DNA of 64,000 nucleotides. Origin: Cucumis sativus (lineage: Eukaryota; Streptophyta; Magnoliopsida; Cucurbitales; Cucurbitaceae). The notes under the pieces are model-generated. The model did not search any database and had not been told where the DNA came from. It worked only from the letters and a program-made list of their open reading frames with translations. Shown piece by piece: positions 47,918 to 60,644 of the stretch. Position numbers and translations under genes: made by a program. Location: the NCBI RefSeq assembly GCF_000004075.3, contig NC_026661.2, forward strand, positions 21,170,307 to 21,234,306, in the 5' to 3' direction. Numbering within the stretch: position 1 is the stretch's first letter; the number at the start of each line of letters is the position of its first letter.

Positions 47918-49534
47918 TTAACATGGAAAAAGAAGGGGAGACGGATCTCTCCGCAATTTTCCATTAGACACATCTAACTTATTCATTTTCTCCTCGCACC
48001 AAAGCAGCTGCTCTTTAGTAATCCTTGACATCTTCAGAAGCCTTGTTATGATTTTAATGTCCACAACACCAAAAAGTAATTGCATGTCTTCATAGGTTTG
48101 AGGACACGTTTTCTGTTTCCATCCTTTACTTTTCTTCCTAACCTCTTTCAGCTTCGTTTTCTTCTGCAAAAACTCAAATCCATTTAATATTATTCGCCAA
48201 ATTCAATTATTGGATACATGATCATGTCACAGTCATTGAAATCCACTTATTTCTCTTACAGAGAATATAACTGGTGCCGATGCATAATTAAGTTATAGGC
48301 ACTAAATTGGTTCTTTGAAAACGGTATTTGTCTTCCTTATAGAAAAAAGAAAAAAGAAAAATAGGTATTTGTCTTATAACCAATTTAGGTATCATCGAGT
48401 TGATATTGTCACATTTGTCATTTCAACAAAGTTAAGCACACTTGACTTTCATACCTTGTCAAGAGAAGATCGAACACGAGCAAGCAGAGCAGCATCCTGG
48501 GTGTGGTTCCGAAATGATAATGAAGCAGAAGTTGAGGTTTTCTTCTCCATCTTCAGGAAGCGGTGGAAAGTAAAGATTGAAGCCTCAATAATGAACAGCA
48601 GGTCAGGAGCAAGGATGAGGGAATCAGATTCCTGTTCCTGCACCCCGTTTGGATCTGAAGCTGAACAAGAAACAAGAATAGAGTTGATCATATACAGGGT
48701 ATCCTAAACAAATTCGGAGGGATCTGCGTATTCACAATACCTTGTATGTTAGGAACATGCAACATTTTAGGATAAGTTCGACGGGTTCGGGCATAAATTG
48801 TAGGCCTGAGAGCTTGCTGAAAGGGTTCATTTTCAATAAACCTTTGCAAGAGGACTTGAAATTGCTGAAAGAGCTGAGCAGTAAGATTATAATGAGTAGT
48901 AGAGTTTTGGGGTTGGCATGATATTAAGTGGTTAAGTTGAGTGTACTGACAGTGAAGGGCCTCCCAGGACAAGCAAATGTGAGCAACATACGCTATTTCT
49001 ATGTGGTGATTGGAGTCAATCAGAGTCAGTGAAGGATCGACATCCTCCATTTCGTCTTCAGGTTCTTCAATCCTCTTCAGAGAAAGACACCGAAGAGGGG
49101 ATGCACTCTTTTTCGATGCAGATCTTTGGGAGGTTGATGCAGGACCTAAAGCGCAATGACAATGGCAATGTAAAGTAAGAGCAACATAATTTCACTAGCT
49201 TAAAATGATTCATTGATTTTGGGAACATACCAGATTCAATGCTCTTACGATCAAAGAAACGCATCCTCTCACAGTAATCATCATAAACAGCACCAAACCC
49301 TCCCCACCATTGTCGACCTTCTGCTTCCACGTCTCTCCACTCAGTCTCCCCTTCACCCACTTCTTCTTCTTCTCCTCCTTCGATTTCTTCTTCTTCTTCC
49401 TCGGGAATCAAAACCATGAAACTGTTCCTCCTCAGCTCCTTCAGTCTCCTCTTTACCTCCTCCATTATGAAATCATCCTCGTCCTCTTCAGCTTCCACTT
49501 CTGCAATACTTTTAGGATCTGTGCCATCCTCTTC
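47918..49534 (-). CDS. DUF1666 family protein; four 3' exons (386 aa), 5' end uncertain
   Basis: A plant-specific family of unknown function; closest in memory is At3g20260. Exons: 49231-49534, 48741-49145, 48455-48660, 47918-48163, joined in frame. The first encodes DPKSIAEVEAEEDEDDFI, KRRLKELRRNSFMVLIPEE and a Glu/Gly-rich run, then WWGGFGAVYDDYCERMRFFD. The middle exons hold the conserved AHICLSWEALHCQY segment and RPTIYARTRRTYPK. The end holds KKSKGWKQKTCPQTYEDMQL and a TGA stop. The first exon shown opens at an AG acceptor in phase 0 (minus-strand GCCAG before GAAGAG), so a 5' exon must exist. The nearest compatible donor is that of the PRP40C-like exon at 49685, which would give a 514-residue chimera starting at 50068. 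The family's own first exon was not found. Confidence 0.8.
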
Positions 49535-49684
49535 CTGGCATGCATAGAAAATAATCAAATGCAGAATGAACTTGATATTCAGAATGAAGATTAAGACAAG
49601 AAAAGGACAAAAACTCCATCTAGATTTACCATCGTCAAAAAGAGTATGACATTGATCCTCAATAAATGGGAAGTTAGATGATAC

Positions 49685-50523
49685 CTTAAACTGGATGATT
49701 AATTGCTCATCAGTTGGCCCACTTTCTACGTCTTCAGAGTCCAAAGAGGAGTCGGATACATTTCCATCAGCATTAGCATATTTCGGTTTATCTTTGCCGT
49801 TCTCTTTTTGCAGTGCCTTAAGTGCAACATTAACATCTCTCGGTAGATTTAGATCTAATTGAGCTGTTGTTGGAGCTGAAATAGGTGAGGAAGCTACAGG
49901 AGTTCCAGTGTCTTGCAATTTCTTCTTGATCAAATTCAAAACAGAAGATGGCCCTGATATTCCTACCATTCTAAGACGTGTGGCTGCACGACCCCCTGTG
50001 TTAGTGGCTGGAGTGTTGATAGTGATAAAAGAAGTTCCTAGATCGGTCAATGCTTGATCATTTGGCAAAGGAGTTGAATGTTCTTTTGTTTTTCATCATT
50101 ATGTTGGCTCAATTCAGTTACTTCATTTGGGATCTGCCAACTGCTTATCTGATTCAGAGTGAGAGTCGGACAGGCACAATTGAAAAATAAAAATTAAGTT
50201 CACAGATATATTTTACTATCGATCTAGATCAGTACGAGATTTATGTGATCTTGCGCGTGCACAAACAAAAAAGCTGTTGAGAACTAGCAAAAGCAGTGGA
50301 CCATTTACCCATGATACACAAGCTGTTAACACAGCAGGAGACATGCATCCATAAATTTATTTCAAACAAGAAACCTTTCAAACATATATGAAAGCTGAAT
50401 CTGAACTCTGTTTCCCTATCCGGGGGAAGGAGGGAGTATCATACCTGCGTATTTATGTTTTTGTGAAACTTTTTACCATCGCCCATAGAAACCAAACCGC
50501 AATCCTAACCTCAGAAGTTTGGC
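49685..50523 (-). pseudogene. Decayed duplicate of PRP40C exons 4 and 5
   Basis: 50445-50523 copies PRP40C exon 4 at the same length (79 bp) but has in-frame TGA and TAG and a Trp-to-Cys change, so WW2 is destroyed. 49685-50148 copies exon 5 (464 against 462 bp): [10 protein letters not shown] is kept, then one A is lost from a run and the frame shifts. From an ATG at 50068 the original frame is open again (MPNDQALTDLG...EQLIIQFK) up to an intact GTATCA donor. Flanking intron sequence is also copied (AATTAGCCCAAAAGTTATG at about 50625 and 44030), so this was a DNA-level duplication, not a retrocopy. Confidence 0.88.
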
Positions 50524-53131
50524 CTACAGTCAATACAACACGAGCACACGCAGTTGTTAGAAACCCAGAATTTGGCATGATCTTTATTAGAGCTACTAAG
50601 AGCTAACATCTAGGAGAAAAGAAAATTAGCCCAAAAGTTATGAGAACCCCAAATGATGAACTAGTGTAAATTAAGGGAAGAAGACCCATAATACTGCGAT
50701 GATCTATAAAGATATCTTAAATCTAAATTAATAAACCAGTGAAACCACCCAGAGATGCCAAACAGTATCAAGTAAACGGTCCTAACAGGTGAAGGCAAAT
50801 CAATGAATTAACATATGGTTTATATTCTCCTCTGCACGTCAACAGTTTTTGGTTTGCAGAGTAATAAACTTCCATCGATACTGAAATCAATGGGCAGGTA
50901 GGAAGATGAGCAAAATCCAGCGATGTGATTCTATTTCATTTAAACCAATGTGATATAGGTATCAGGGCTAAAAAACTTTTTTTTTTTCAAACCCTAGTTT
51001 TAACTTAGAGCATCAGACCCTGGCTGCCTCACCTAGCCAGCGCCGATGGAAACCGACCGGAACTCTAGCTACCGTCTTTAACAGCAGACAATACCTCCGG
51101 CGTGTTTGTGGTCGAAGTATCTATTCCTGCCTGTCAGATCACCCTTTAGTCCACCCCAACCGTCGACTTGGAAGTCCGTTTGTAGTCGTGTTTGGCGACA
51201 TTGTTCGCTGGCTTTGTTCGCGCTTGAAGTCCGTTCGCGGTTGTTCGGCGGGGTTGTGGCAAAGATCTGTATTTTGCGAGGGGATGGAGATGAAAATGGG
51301 AAGAGAGTGGAGGGAGTGAGTGAGGGAGTAGAAGTGTAGGACTGAAAGAGACAAACTATATATATATTAACTTTATTGTAATACTTTTATTATTGATAAA
51401 TTAAAAAAGCAAAAGTGAAACTGTTACAACCAATTACATTTAAGTACATTTTTTTAAATATTAAACTTTTTAAATTCTATTAATCGTGTCTTTAAAATGA
51501 TATCAGTCCCTGTTAAATGTTTGTTATTGATATGATCTAAAATTTTGCTATAGATTATAAATATTTTGTTAAATTTGTTACTTTAAAAATTTTATTTATA
51601 TTTATTTATAGATGTTTGGAGAGATGGAATATAAATGATGTTAATAAAAATCAAAGAGTGTTAGCAAGTTTGAGTAACAAGATGTTGAACGAAAATAAGT
51701 TTGTAAAACGTGAGAAAAAGTATTATGTTGAAAGTTGTCAAAACATAATGAGTTTTTTGTATTATAAATTGGAATATATTTTCATCCACACATTTTATAT
51801 TACATTACTTTACCGTCTTGTCTCATTGTGTGTCACTAAACACTTTGTAAATATATTTGTAACATCATGTCATTTTTTACTATGATCTTATCTATCTTGA
51901 GTAGTTATAAGTCGTATTATAAATATAGATATACTTTTTCGAAACTATTTAAAAAATTGGCTTTAATTTTTTAAATATGGGTGAAAAGTAAATAATAAAT
52001 AATAAACAAAAGTTGAATGAGTGTTTATAAATTTTTTTTCGCAAACTACAATTTGAGAATAAAATTATTCGGTACAAGGTGGAATGGGTGGGAAATGCAA
52101 TGTATAATACACATTTTAAATTGTTGTTTAATTAGTTATTTCAAGACTTTTCGCCAAACTGCTATTTATTCATTTTCTTTATAAACATTCAATTTCATTG
52201 ATGTTACTTCAACAACAACACGAAATAAAAAAAGGATGTAGATGTTTATATATTCAACTCATTTACTATCATAAACATGCAAAATTAACAAACTACCTCG
52301 TTCTAGTAACTAGGAGGTTCCACCTAACTTATGATGGTATCATTAAACCACAATAAATCACAAAGTAAATGTGGTGATTTGTGCAAAGTTTGTTTAATGT
52401 TTAAATGTTTATTTACTATATAAAACAAAGTGATAAAAATACTTCAGAAAGTTGTACACTGAGGGTAAAAGTGGTAAGTTGTAAAATTAGACCCATTTTT
52501 TACTCTTATTGTTAATATCAGGGAGAAATTGTATTAGCTAAAAAATATAATAATAACTCATCACTCATATTTTGATACGCAGGGTAAATTTGAAAAATAT
52601 GAATATATTTTTAAATTTGTTATTTTTATAATTTTGAAAATGTGAGTGAATGACTCTATTGTCACACTTTTTTGTTATTTTTGCGAACTCTGTTATATTA
52701 TTTGTACTAGATAAATAGATGTTCATTTTTGTTAAGGTTAGTGTATATAATTATGTATAATTTATCACGTCCTCCAACTACTAATTCGAAATCTATAAAA
52801 TATAAAAAAATTGAATAAATTTTTATTTTTATTTTATTTTAATATTATATTTATCGAATATCCGTGTTTCGATTATGACACGTTTTTTTTAATAGGTCAT
52901 GCTTTATTTACAATTATCTCAACAAAGTTGAGCTGAATTGTTTTGTTGGTATTTTTTTTTTTTCCCTTCTTAAAATTAGAATGTATAGAAAATTTTACTT
53001 TATAAGAACCCGAAAAGGTAATAAAGACGATTTGTCTAAATTTCCAAACAAGGCCTCAGCAATCTTCTCTTTTGTCACTAACATTTATACTCCATTTTCC
53101 TACGGCTGCCCGTATCATCTGTGATTTCTCC
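50524..53131. other. Intergenic region between DUF1666/PRP40C duplicate and PNPOx-fold gene
   Basis: 50524-50700 still resembles PRP40C intron 3. About 51000-51340 is GC-richer with several CG-containing stretches and could be a promoter or a first exon of the minus-strand gene; I could not fix an exon in it. The rest (51350-53050) is AT-rich with no coding signal. Confidence 0.45.
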
Positions 53132-56100
53132 ATGGAAGCGCTAGCAAGCTCCGTGAACATTCCCAAGTTTCCAGACCCATACTCTTCTTCTTTGTTCAGG
53201 AAGCCTGCCAATCGAACTGGGTTTCTCAGAATCAACGATTGTAATAATTTCGCTGGCCTTCGTGCTCTCTCCGGCGAAGCTGAAGAGGCCAAGCCATCTG
53301 ATAATAGGTTTGGACTCTTTTCGGAAGAAGATGTATACTTCGAAGACGTCCCTTTCAGCGAGGTATCGTTTCCTTACTCCTCGATGGATACCCAGTTTTG
53401 TTGTGCACACTTTATATATTACAGTAAGCGGCGTCCGTAGAAATATGGAATTAGGTTTTGATTTTGATGCGTGGATTTGTGACTGGAAATTTACGACAAT
53501 AAAGGCAAATCGTACGAGTTGATATTTTGATTTTTGTACGGGTGTCACTTACTTGACAGGAAAATGAGTTTTAAACTTTTCTAACATTTTGCTGGAATCA
53601 CAAGCCTTCATCCGGATTACTTTTTGTTTCCTCGCTATTGTTCTAGTTCTAGCTCACTTGTTAATTATTGTCCTATGTAATTGGGATTGTTTGGCGGATA
53701 AAAAAACTTCGTTTGTTGTCACCAACCACCGTGTGTTGGTGGAGTAAGAAGAAACAGCTTCATTCGTTGTCGCCATTGACATCGTCATTGCCAGAGATGG
53801 AATACAAAGAAGAGATCTAAAGAAGGAAGGCGGGGAAAGGAGAAAGAGAGATTTTGATAGAGAAGTAGAACGGGAGTTTAGAGAGAAAGGAAGAAGAGAG
53901 AACGTTAAAAGAAGTTTTAAAAGGGCCGTAAAACTTTATTTTGAAAAATGAGGCTAAGTCAGTAGTCATTTTGGCTATGAGAGGAATTTGAGGTCCCTTG
54001 TTATTACAACGTGAGATTTTCAACAAGCCTCTTCAAGATGGTCTCTTAGCTTGATACCAAATTTTTAGATTATATGGTGTTGCATCTTAAAACTAACTGG
54101 CTACGAGGGGAGCAACTCAACTATCTTATAAGACCTCAAATTCCTCTTATTGCCATTGGAAAAACAAGGGACCTCACACTCCCATGGCAATGAGAGGAAT
54201 TTGAGGTCCTTTGGTTTTTACAACATGGGATTTTCAACAAGCCTCCTCAAGATGGTCTCTTAGCTCGATACCAAATTTTAGTTAATATGGTGTTGCATCT
54301 TAAAACTAATTGGCTACAAGGGAAGCAACTCAACTATCTTATAAGACCTTTCTCTTATTGCCATTGGAAAAACCAAGGGACCTCATGCTCCCATGGCAAT
54401 TAGGGGAATTTGAGGTCCAGATTGTCAACAAGCCTCTTCCAGATGGTCTCTTAGCTTGATACCAAATTTTAGATAATATGGTGTTGCATCTTAAAACTAA
54501 CTAGCTACGAGGGAAGCAACTCAACTATCTTATAAGGAGTGTGAGGTCCCTTGGTTTTTCCAATGTGAGATTCTCAATAGATGCACCCAATGAATGTTTT
54601 AGTCTTAATGAACGTGAACTTTGAGACATTTGAAGGTGGAGTGATGCACAAACATAGTTGATAAACACGAATGGCATTTAAAAGAAGCACCAGAATGCAT
54701 TCCTTACAGCTCGGTTGATAACTTAAATAATGTTGTAATCAATTATTTGGATGCTTTAGAAAATGTTTGGATGTACTACCAAAACCCACGAGCACCACAA
54801 CTTTTTATTTTTATTAAAAAAGTACTAATTTGATCTATTTTGTTAGGTAGAAACGGAAGATCTATTATGGGTGATTTTGTTTGTTTCATGAATTACCCAT
54901 TTTGTAATGTGTTTGTCATGATGGTACCTCTTGCTTCCTTTAGGATGAGGTAAATTTCACTAAAAATGATGAGAAGAATGCAAATGAGCTGCCAAAGGTG
55001 GATGTATCTCTTACGGTTCCATCTGCCAGTGGAAGTGGAACTAGAGCTGGCCTTTTCAGAACACCAATATCTGGTGGTGTGCAGAGTGCAACCTCAGCAC
55101 ATGGTCTACCTAGACCGGCCTTAGCTGTCCGCAATCTCATGGAACAGGTTAGGCTTAACCTTCATTCATTTTATTTTTGTTTAGTGTCGCAGAAGTTCTC
55201 AGTGTCATATTGTCGTATATAAAATTTAGTTGTGGTTGCTTTCTAAACTGCAAAGACTTTCTGAATTAGATCTTTTTTTGTACTTTTAAGGCCAGATTTG
55301 CCCATTTGTGTACTGTGATGTCACGGATGCACCACCGCAGGCAAGGATATCCATTTGGTTCTTTAGTAGATTTTGCAGCTGACTCCATGGGCCGTAAGTC
55401 AATTAGATTCAGATAGTTTTTACCCGTTAATTAATAATTTAGTTCAAAAGTATTGAGCATATCTAATGGCATTTGAAAATCATGTAATTTTGAGTTTGTT
55501 GTTTGGTTTGGTCTTCTTTGTTTTTGTGGCTGGGATTGAAAAGTCACACAAAGAAGTACCATCAATGTGTTTCTGTTGGGCAATGGTATAGAGTATGATG
55601 GACAGTATACTTTTTTTTACTAGCTTTCTCTTTTCTAGTCCTAATCTCAATGGTCAATTCTATTAAGTAATGACTTTGTCTGTTGCTTATTGTTTGATTT
55701 AATCTTGGTAGTTGTCTGTTTTTTTCTCTTCGTGCAGATCCAATTTTTTCATTTTCACCTCTGGCCATCCATACACGAAATTTGTTGGCAGACCCAAGAT
55801 GCACTGTTGTTGTGCAGGTGGGCACTTTGACAAACAACATTTCTGTTGGTTACATTTTAAGTTTTCTTGTGACATAATAGCCTTGCAGATACCTGGATGG
55901 AGTGGTTTGTCAAATGCCAGAGTTACTATTTTTGGTGATATATACCCCCTTCCAGAGGATCAACAGGTTAGTTTTACTTTGAAGATTTAATTATCTTATC
56001 AGTATAATTAACAAGTTGAAATTTTGTTTCTTGCCTCTAGTTTCACTAGTGAAGCATCAAACTAATTGCATAGGCATTCTGGTATTCATGCTTGATCATC

Positions 56101-58685
56101 ATTCTTCTCCAATATACACATACTAGCAATAAAATGATATGAGTTTTTGCAGGAATGGGCTCATAAGCAATACATAGCGAAGCATCAACAAGGACCTTCT
56201 CAACAGTGGGGAAACTTCTATTACTTCCGGATGCAAGATATCAGGTGTATTTTTTGTTCTTTTCTCAGTGAGTGTTCGATGTGCAGTAAAGCGATAATAC
56301 TTCTTCAAATTTTCAACAATAAAAGTAGTTTGAGAAATTTTTGAAGTAGATAAGAATATTAAAAATGCTTTTGGATGAAACATTTATTTAGTAGTCAATG
56401 CTTAGAAAATCAATGCTTCACTTGTCCCAAACTTACCCTTATCGTTCAGAGTTGTGGCTTTGTGTGTAATTTACATGTACATAGTTTATGGTTGGACATG
56501 TTCAATTGCAATCTATAACGTATATAAAAATAAATGGTGGTAGTGAAGGTCTAATTTTTTTTAGTGCATACCTTTGGTTTCCTAATTGAATAAACAAAAT
56601 TTTAGATGGGTTGAAAGGCTAAAAGTTACAATTAAAAATTTGCAACATGTGTATGAATCATTTACCTATTCATTAAATTTATTGATGTTTTCCCTAATTT
56701 ATTAAGATAATCTTATTTAAGTTGGTGTGGCTGAAATCCTCAAACTTTTTGACAATAAAATGTTATACAACCGATTAATAGAGGTGTACATAAATTGGCT
56801 TGCCTATTTACGGTACAAAAGAATCTCATTCAGTGACTCAGGTATTATTTAACCAACCTTTATACTTCCATTTATCCACATTTAAGAAATACCATCATTC
56901 TTCTTTCATAGATTAAGATCCTGATATTTGAGAAATATCTTATTCCAGTATATTGTATTTTCCCCACGTTGTGTAAGTTGCTTTGTTCTCAATTCATTTT
57001 ACTTTAAACTCTTCTTTATTTCATTAACTAATAAAATTTACTGGAGCATTTGTTTGGAAGTTTTAAAAAGAAATAGATATTTTTTTCTCCATTTTAAGGC
57101 AACTTAGCCATGTTAATTAATCTAAGCATTTTGTTTCATGTATAAAACGATCTCCAGATTATCATTAGGTAGTTTTATTACAGAACTAAGAGCTTTCTCG
57201 TCGAGATGGAAGTTTTTTTCTTCTTGTTATTCATAACGGAAATATTCAACCATGTTAGGCAAGAATTTGAAAATAGTACATGAGAGTTTGAAAACACTAT
57301 GAAAGCTCTTAAAACTTAACAAAGTAACTTAAACCATGTGAAATGACTGCTGAGTAGTTGGTAGTACTTTATAAATTTTAGATATGTGTACTATTCTTTT
57401 GGTTGTTTTGTTTGGACTATGACTTTGGGCGGCAACCAACTTACACTATCAGTGATTTACTGATTTCTGCTATTTACATTTCTGCCTCTATTTTATACTT
57501 TGTTTGCTTCTATTTTGGCTGTATTTTCATACTCAATAACATGCTTACACGTGTCCTATCATTTCTCTATTTAATTAAATATTTTGCCTCTGTATAAGCA
57601 TTGAGGGCATCCATTCTGCAGTTCTGTTATTTCTTCGCTTTTACTATTCTTTCCTGCCTCGCTCATCACATATATGTTTTACAGAACAAAAATGTTTGAA
57701 TGACATTTGGTTCCTGAATAACTCGTCTAGACTCATTGATAGCTAAATCCTTCGAGCAGATGCCCTTGTATGTTAGGTTCAATTTTTTTTTTTTTCTTTT
57801 TCCTTGTTTTGTTTTGTTTACTTATATATCAATATAATTTTAACGAGGATAAAGTTAAGAGTGACCCAGGTAGTCGAGGGGAACAATTACTTATGCTATA
57901 TATTTGATTGTAATTAAATATTATTGCCGCGGGTCGCAAAAAATACATAAGCTCATGCTTGGCATGTTTACCAACAAGGAAGTGGATGTTAACGACAAGA
58001 AAAATTATCGTGCTTGATTTTTTGGTGTTTTTGCAGTGACATTTATTTCATTGGAGGCTTTGGGACTGTTGCGTGGGTGGATGTGAAGGAGTATGAGAAC
58101 CTTCAACCTGATAAGATTGCAGTTGACGGAGGTGAGCAAAACCTTAAGGTGAGGATCTAAGTTGCAAATTCTTCTTCTTCATCATCTTCTTTTTCTTCTC
58201 AAAAAATATTAATTCAGTTGTAATCTATGAATTGAATGGTTTGAAAACATGGAGTCTTAAGGAAGTACATTGTCATTATCACTTTGAAGGATACTTCTTG
58301 GGACTATGTTTCTATTTGGGTTTCTTAGTATTTGTGTTTCCCCCCCTCCATATCCCCCACGTCTAGGAGCTGAACGTGATGTTCTCAAAGCCTTTGAAAG
58401 AGCTGCTGTCAGCTGAAAGTGAAGTTGATGATGCCGCTTTAATATCAATAGACAGCAAGGGAATAGATATTCGGGTTCGGCAAGGAGCTCAGGTACCAAA
58501 AGATAATAGTGTGCAGATTTTAACATCTTCTGGCAACCTGTATAATCTATAACCTTATGCCTTTACAGTTCAATGTCCAAAGACTATCTTTTGAAGGAGG
58601 GCATGCCGTCGAAACACTTGAGGAAGCCAAGGTTGCACTTTGGAAGCTAATAAACAAAGGTGGAGTATGCAATTTTAAAAAATAA
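53132..58685 (+). CDS. Pyridoxamine 5'-phosphate oxidase-fold family protein, chloroplast-type, 380 aa
   Basis: An FMN-binding split-barrel family protein, related to Arabidopsis At3g21140/At1g51560; its reaction is not established. Exons: 53132-53362, 54944-55147, 55291-55393, 55738-55817, 55889-55966, 56153-56244, 58037-58148, 58367-58492, 58569-58685; all joins keep frame. The first 50 or so residues are Ser/Arg-rich and look like a plastid transit peptide. The barrel covers about 140-285: LAVRNLMEQARFAHLCTVMS, YPFGSLVDFA, HPIFSFSPLAIHTRNL, IPGWSGLSNARVTIFGDIYP and YFIGGFGTVAWVDV. The C-terminal part (about 300-380) with DDAALISIDSKGIDIRVRQG resembles the haem-related DUF2470-like domain. 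Intron 1 (1.6 kb) holds a repeat array and intron 6 is 1.8 kb. Confidence 0.9.
53970..54580 (+). repeat. Tandem array of three small-LTR-element-related units
   Basis: Three copies, about 214 and 191 bp apart, each contain GATGGTCTCTTAGCT, GATACCAAATTTT, ATATGGTGTTGCATCTTAAAAC, GCAACTCAACTATCTTATAAG and a phrase like GAGGTCCCTTGGTTTTT. The order mirrors the SMART at 41541-41866 (TTTGATACCA then LTR, with TTGGCTATGAGAGGAGTAGC and ATCTTATATGG). It looks like LTR-interior-LTR-interior multiples made by unequal recombination. It lies in intron 1 of the PNPOx-fold gene. Confidence 0.8.
56245..58036 (+). other. Intron 6 of the PNPOx-fold gene (1.8 kb)
   Basis: Donor GTGTAT follows exon 6 and acceptor TTTTTGCAG precedes exon 7. 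The interior is AT-rich single-copy-looking DNA; no transposon was recognised. Confidence 0.7.
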
Positions 58686-59852
58686 TAAGATGGTTTAACT
58701 CAATAAAAAGGATGTTTTTCCATCTCTCATCTCGAGGCTCACAACCTACTATGCCCAATGGACGATGCGCTGTGAAGTATTGAAATCATATAGGCAAGGT
58801 ATTGTAAAAAGTCTGGATCAACAATAAGCCAGTGAGTTCTGATGACTTGTTCTGTTTTTACTACCCATTTGGTGTTTATTGCATAAGTGAATGTGACATC
58901 CAAGTAGCTTGTTGAAATTTTACTAGACGTATTGAGCAATAATGTTATAATCTAATTTAACTATTCGATTTTGGAATATCATTTTCTCTAATTATTATTT
59001 GGACTATTTTCCATGTATTCATTCTTCCTTATTTGTTTTGGGGTTACCATTTATATGCTTGCACGTGCAATATCCCCAGGGTCTATATTTTGTACCATAA
59101 ATATATGTACGTATATGTATATCATTAATTAATGATATAAACTGTCACTCCATGGCTCTTTGGTGCAGTTAAATTGTACTCTACTAGTTGAAATTATGAC
59201 TTCTTAAACTCTATTTAGGATGATCTTAAAACGTTTTAGAAAGATGAACTCATTGTAACATAAACTTGTAGGTTATCCTAGTAGCCTTCCATCCAAATTG
59301 TCTATCGAAGCTGGCAACATGATGAACAAGTTTATTAAAATTACTAAAACATTTGATTTGGCTTTTTGAATGTTAAAAGAGAAAAAAAAAAAAAAACGTG
59401 CAGGTGATCTTATTAATCAATCTTAAAACTGCATTTGGTAGGTTGAAAAGACATAATCAGGGATTACCATCTTAGCCATTTGCACGACTTCTGCTACTTT
59501 CAGGATTCAGTCAGACCAAAATGCAATGGTTATGGGAGAAACGGGAGAGGAAACCCATTAACATTTTTCGAGGCTATATCTCTCTCGGTATAATTTTTTA
59601 CAAGTTTTTCTTCTTGACCATTTCAATTATGGGTTAGAAAATCTTTGATTTTAAATAACAACTGCTACTAACTCGTTAGAGAGTGATCGAATCAAGGAAT
59701 GGATTGAGCTGAGACTTTATATTGTCTTGTTCCAAACGCTCACTCAATAATAAACATATTATTTTAGTGACTCTACATAATTCTCAGTAATGAACGAAGA
59801 TTCTACTATCAATTTTCTCAAAGTTATGGTCCCTATATACAGTTGCTTTCTC
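58686..59852. other. Convergent intergenic spacer, nothing recognised
   Basis: This is the 3' flank of the PNPOx-fold gene (+) and the DUF3820-type gene (-). It contains a poly-A run at about 59380-59395 but no gene or clear repeat. Confidence 0.5.
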
Positions 59853-60644
59853 TTAGGAATTGGGTTTCTTTTTAACTAACAAATCTGATTTAATTGTGGC
59901 AACCCGTTTTAGAAGAGCTTGACGGCCAGGGAAGGGATTGTTAAACCTGGGAACGGGATTCTCAATCTCCGTTTTCCTTTCACTTTTCTCGCCGCCTCCC
60001 GTCGATTTCTCTCGCTTCTCTCTCAACCGATCTCTTCTCTCCCTCCTCCTTCCGCCGCCGCCGCCGCCGCCACCTGATACATTTTGCGCAGTCTTCGATT
60101 CCGATTTCTGAGTTGGTTCAATTCGCCGTGGAATTCTTCCACCTTTCGAGGTCCCCAAGAGCTCAAAATCCACACCTCTCCAACCGGATTTATTATCCCA
60201 ATCCCAGCCAAACCGGTCACTGATCTCCGACAACTCAGAAACGACGTTGTCACGGCCACTCCGACCAGCGCCGGTCAAAACGTTGTGAGCGAACTCCCAC
60301 TGGACCCGGTCTTGGTAAATCGGGTCTTCCAGAACTTGGTCTGCTAAAATCGCCCACTCTTCGAACTCTCTTGCTCGAAGGTTTTTGGAGATCCATTTCA
60401 GATAGGTTGAAGGAAGGGTTCCAAGCATTTTGCCCTTGTGTTTTCCAAACCCTATCACCCGGTCTCTACCTGGAACCGGATTTTTCCCTTCTGCCTCGCT
60501 TCTTATAGTAATTCCCTGGCTTCGTCTTCTCCGCACGCATGCCGCCGCTAAAGCATTTCCCGGCAAACACAGACTCGTGGAACCGGCAAAAACAACAACC
60601 ATTTTTAAACCTCGACTAGACGCACGAACTATATCCAAATCCAT
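59853..60644 (-). CDS. Intronless plastid-like protein with DUF3820/QSregVF_b-type domain, 263 aa
   Basis: Function unknown. The recognisable domain (about 63-120) reads RVIGFGKHKGKMLGTLPSTYLKWISKNL and then EFEEWAILADQVLEDPIYQDR, the pattern of the small DUF3820-type domain found in bacteria and plant plastid proteins. The first 50 residues lack acidic residues after position 4, are Arg/Ser/Ala-rich and could be a transit peptide. An internal Met15 is an alternative start. A second conserved block, FGWDWDNKSGWRGVDFELLGT, follows. Residues 191-198 are eight Gly, encoded by a GGC-type triplet repeat, and the C-terminal third is Arg/Lys/Glu-rich and probably disordered. It is a single exon. The domain name is from memory and moderately sure; the coding call is strong. 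Confidence 0.82.
   Translation of the reverse strand: MDLDIVRASSRGLKMVVVFAGSTSLCLPGNALAAACVRRRRSQGITIRSEAEGKNPVPGRDRVIGFGKHKGKMLGTLPSTYLKWISKNLRAREFEEWAILADQVLEDPIYQDRVQWEFAHNVLTGAGRSGRDNVVSELSEISDRFGWDWDNKSGWRGVDFELLGTSKGGRIPRRIEPTQKSESKTAQNVSGGGGGGGGRRRERRDRLREKREKSTGGGEKSERKTEIENPVPRFNNPFPGRQALLKRVATIKSDLLVKKKPNS
60052..60074. repeat. CCG/GCC triplet microsatellite coding for poly-Gly
   Basis: About seven CCG units on the plus strand encode the poly-Gly stretch of the DUF3820-type protein. It is likely length-variable. Confidence 0.9.

Noticed and set aside
51139-51354. First exon of the DUF1666 gene in the GC-richer segment
   Set aside because: A short open frame with an ATG is present, but it has no family similarity and no donor in the needed phase that I could trust.
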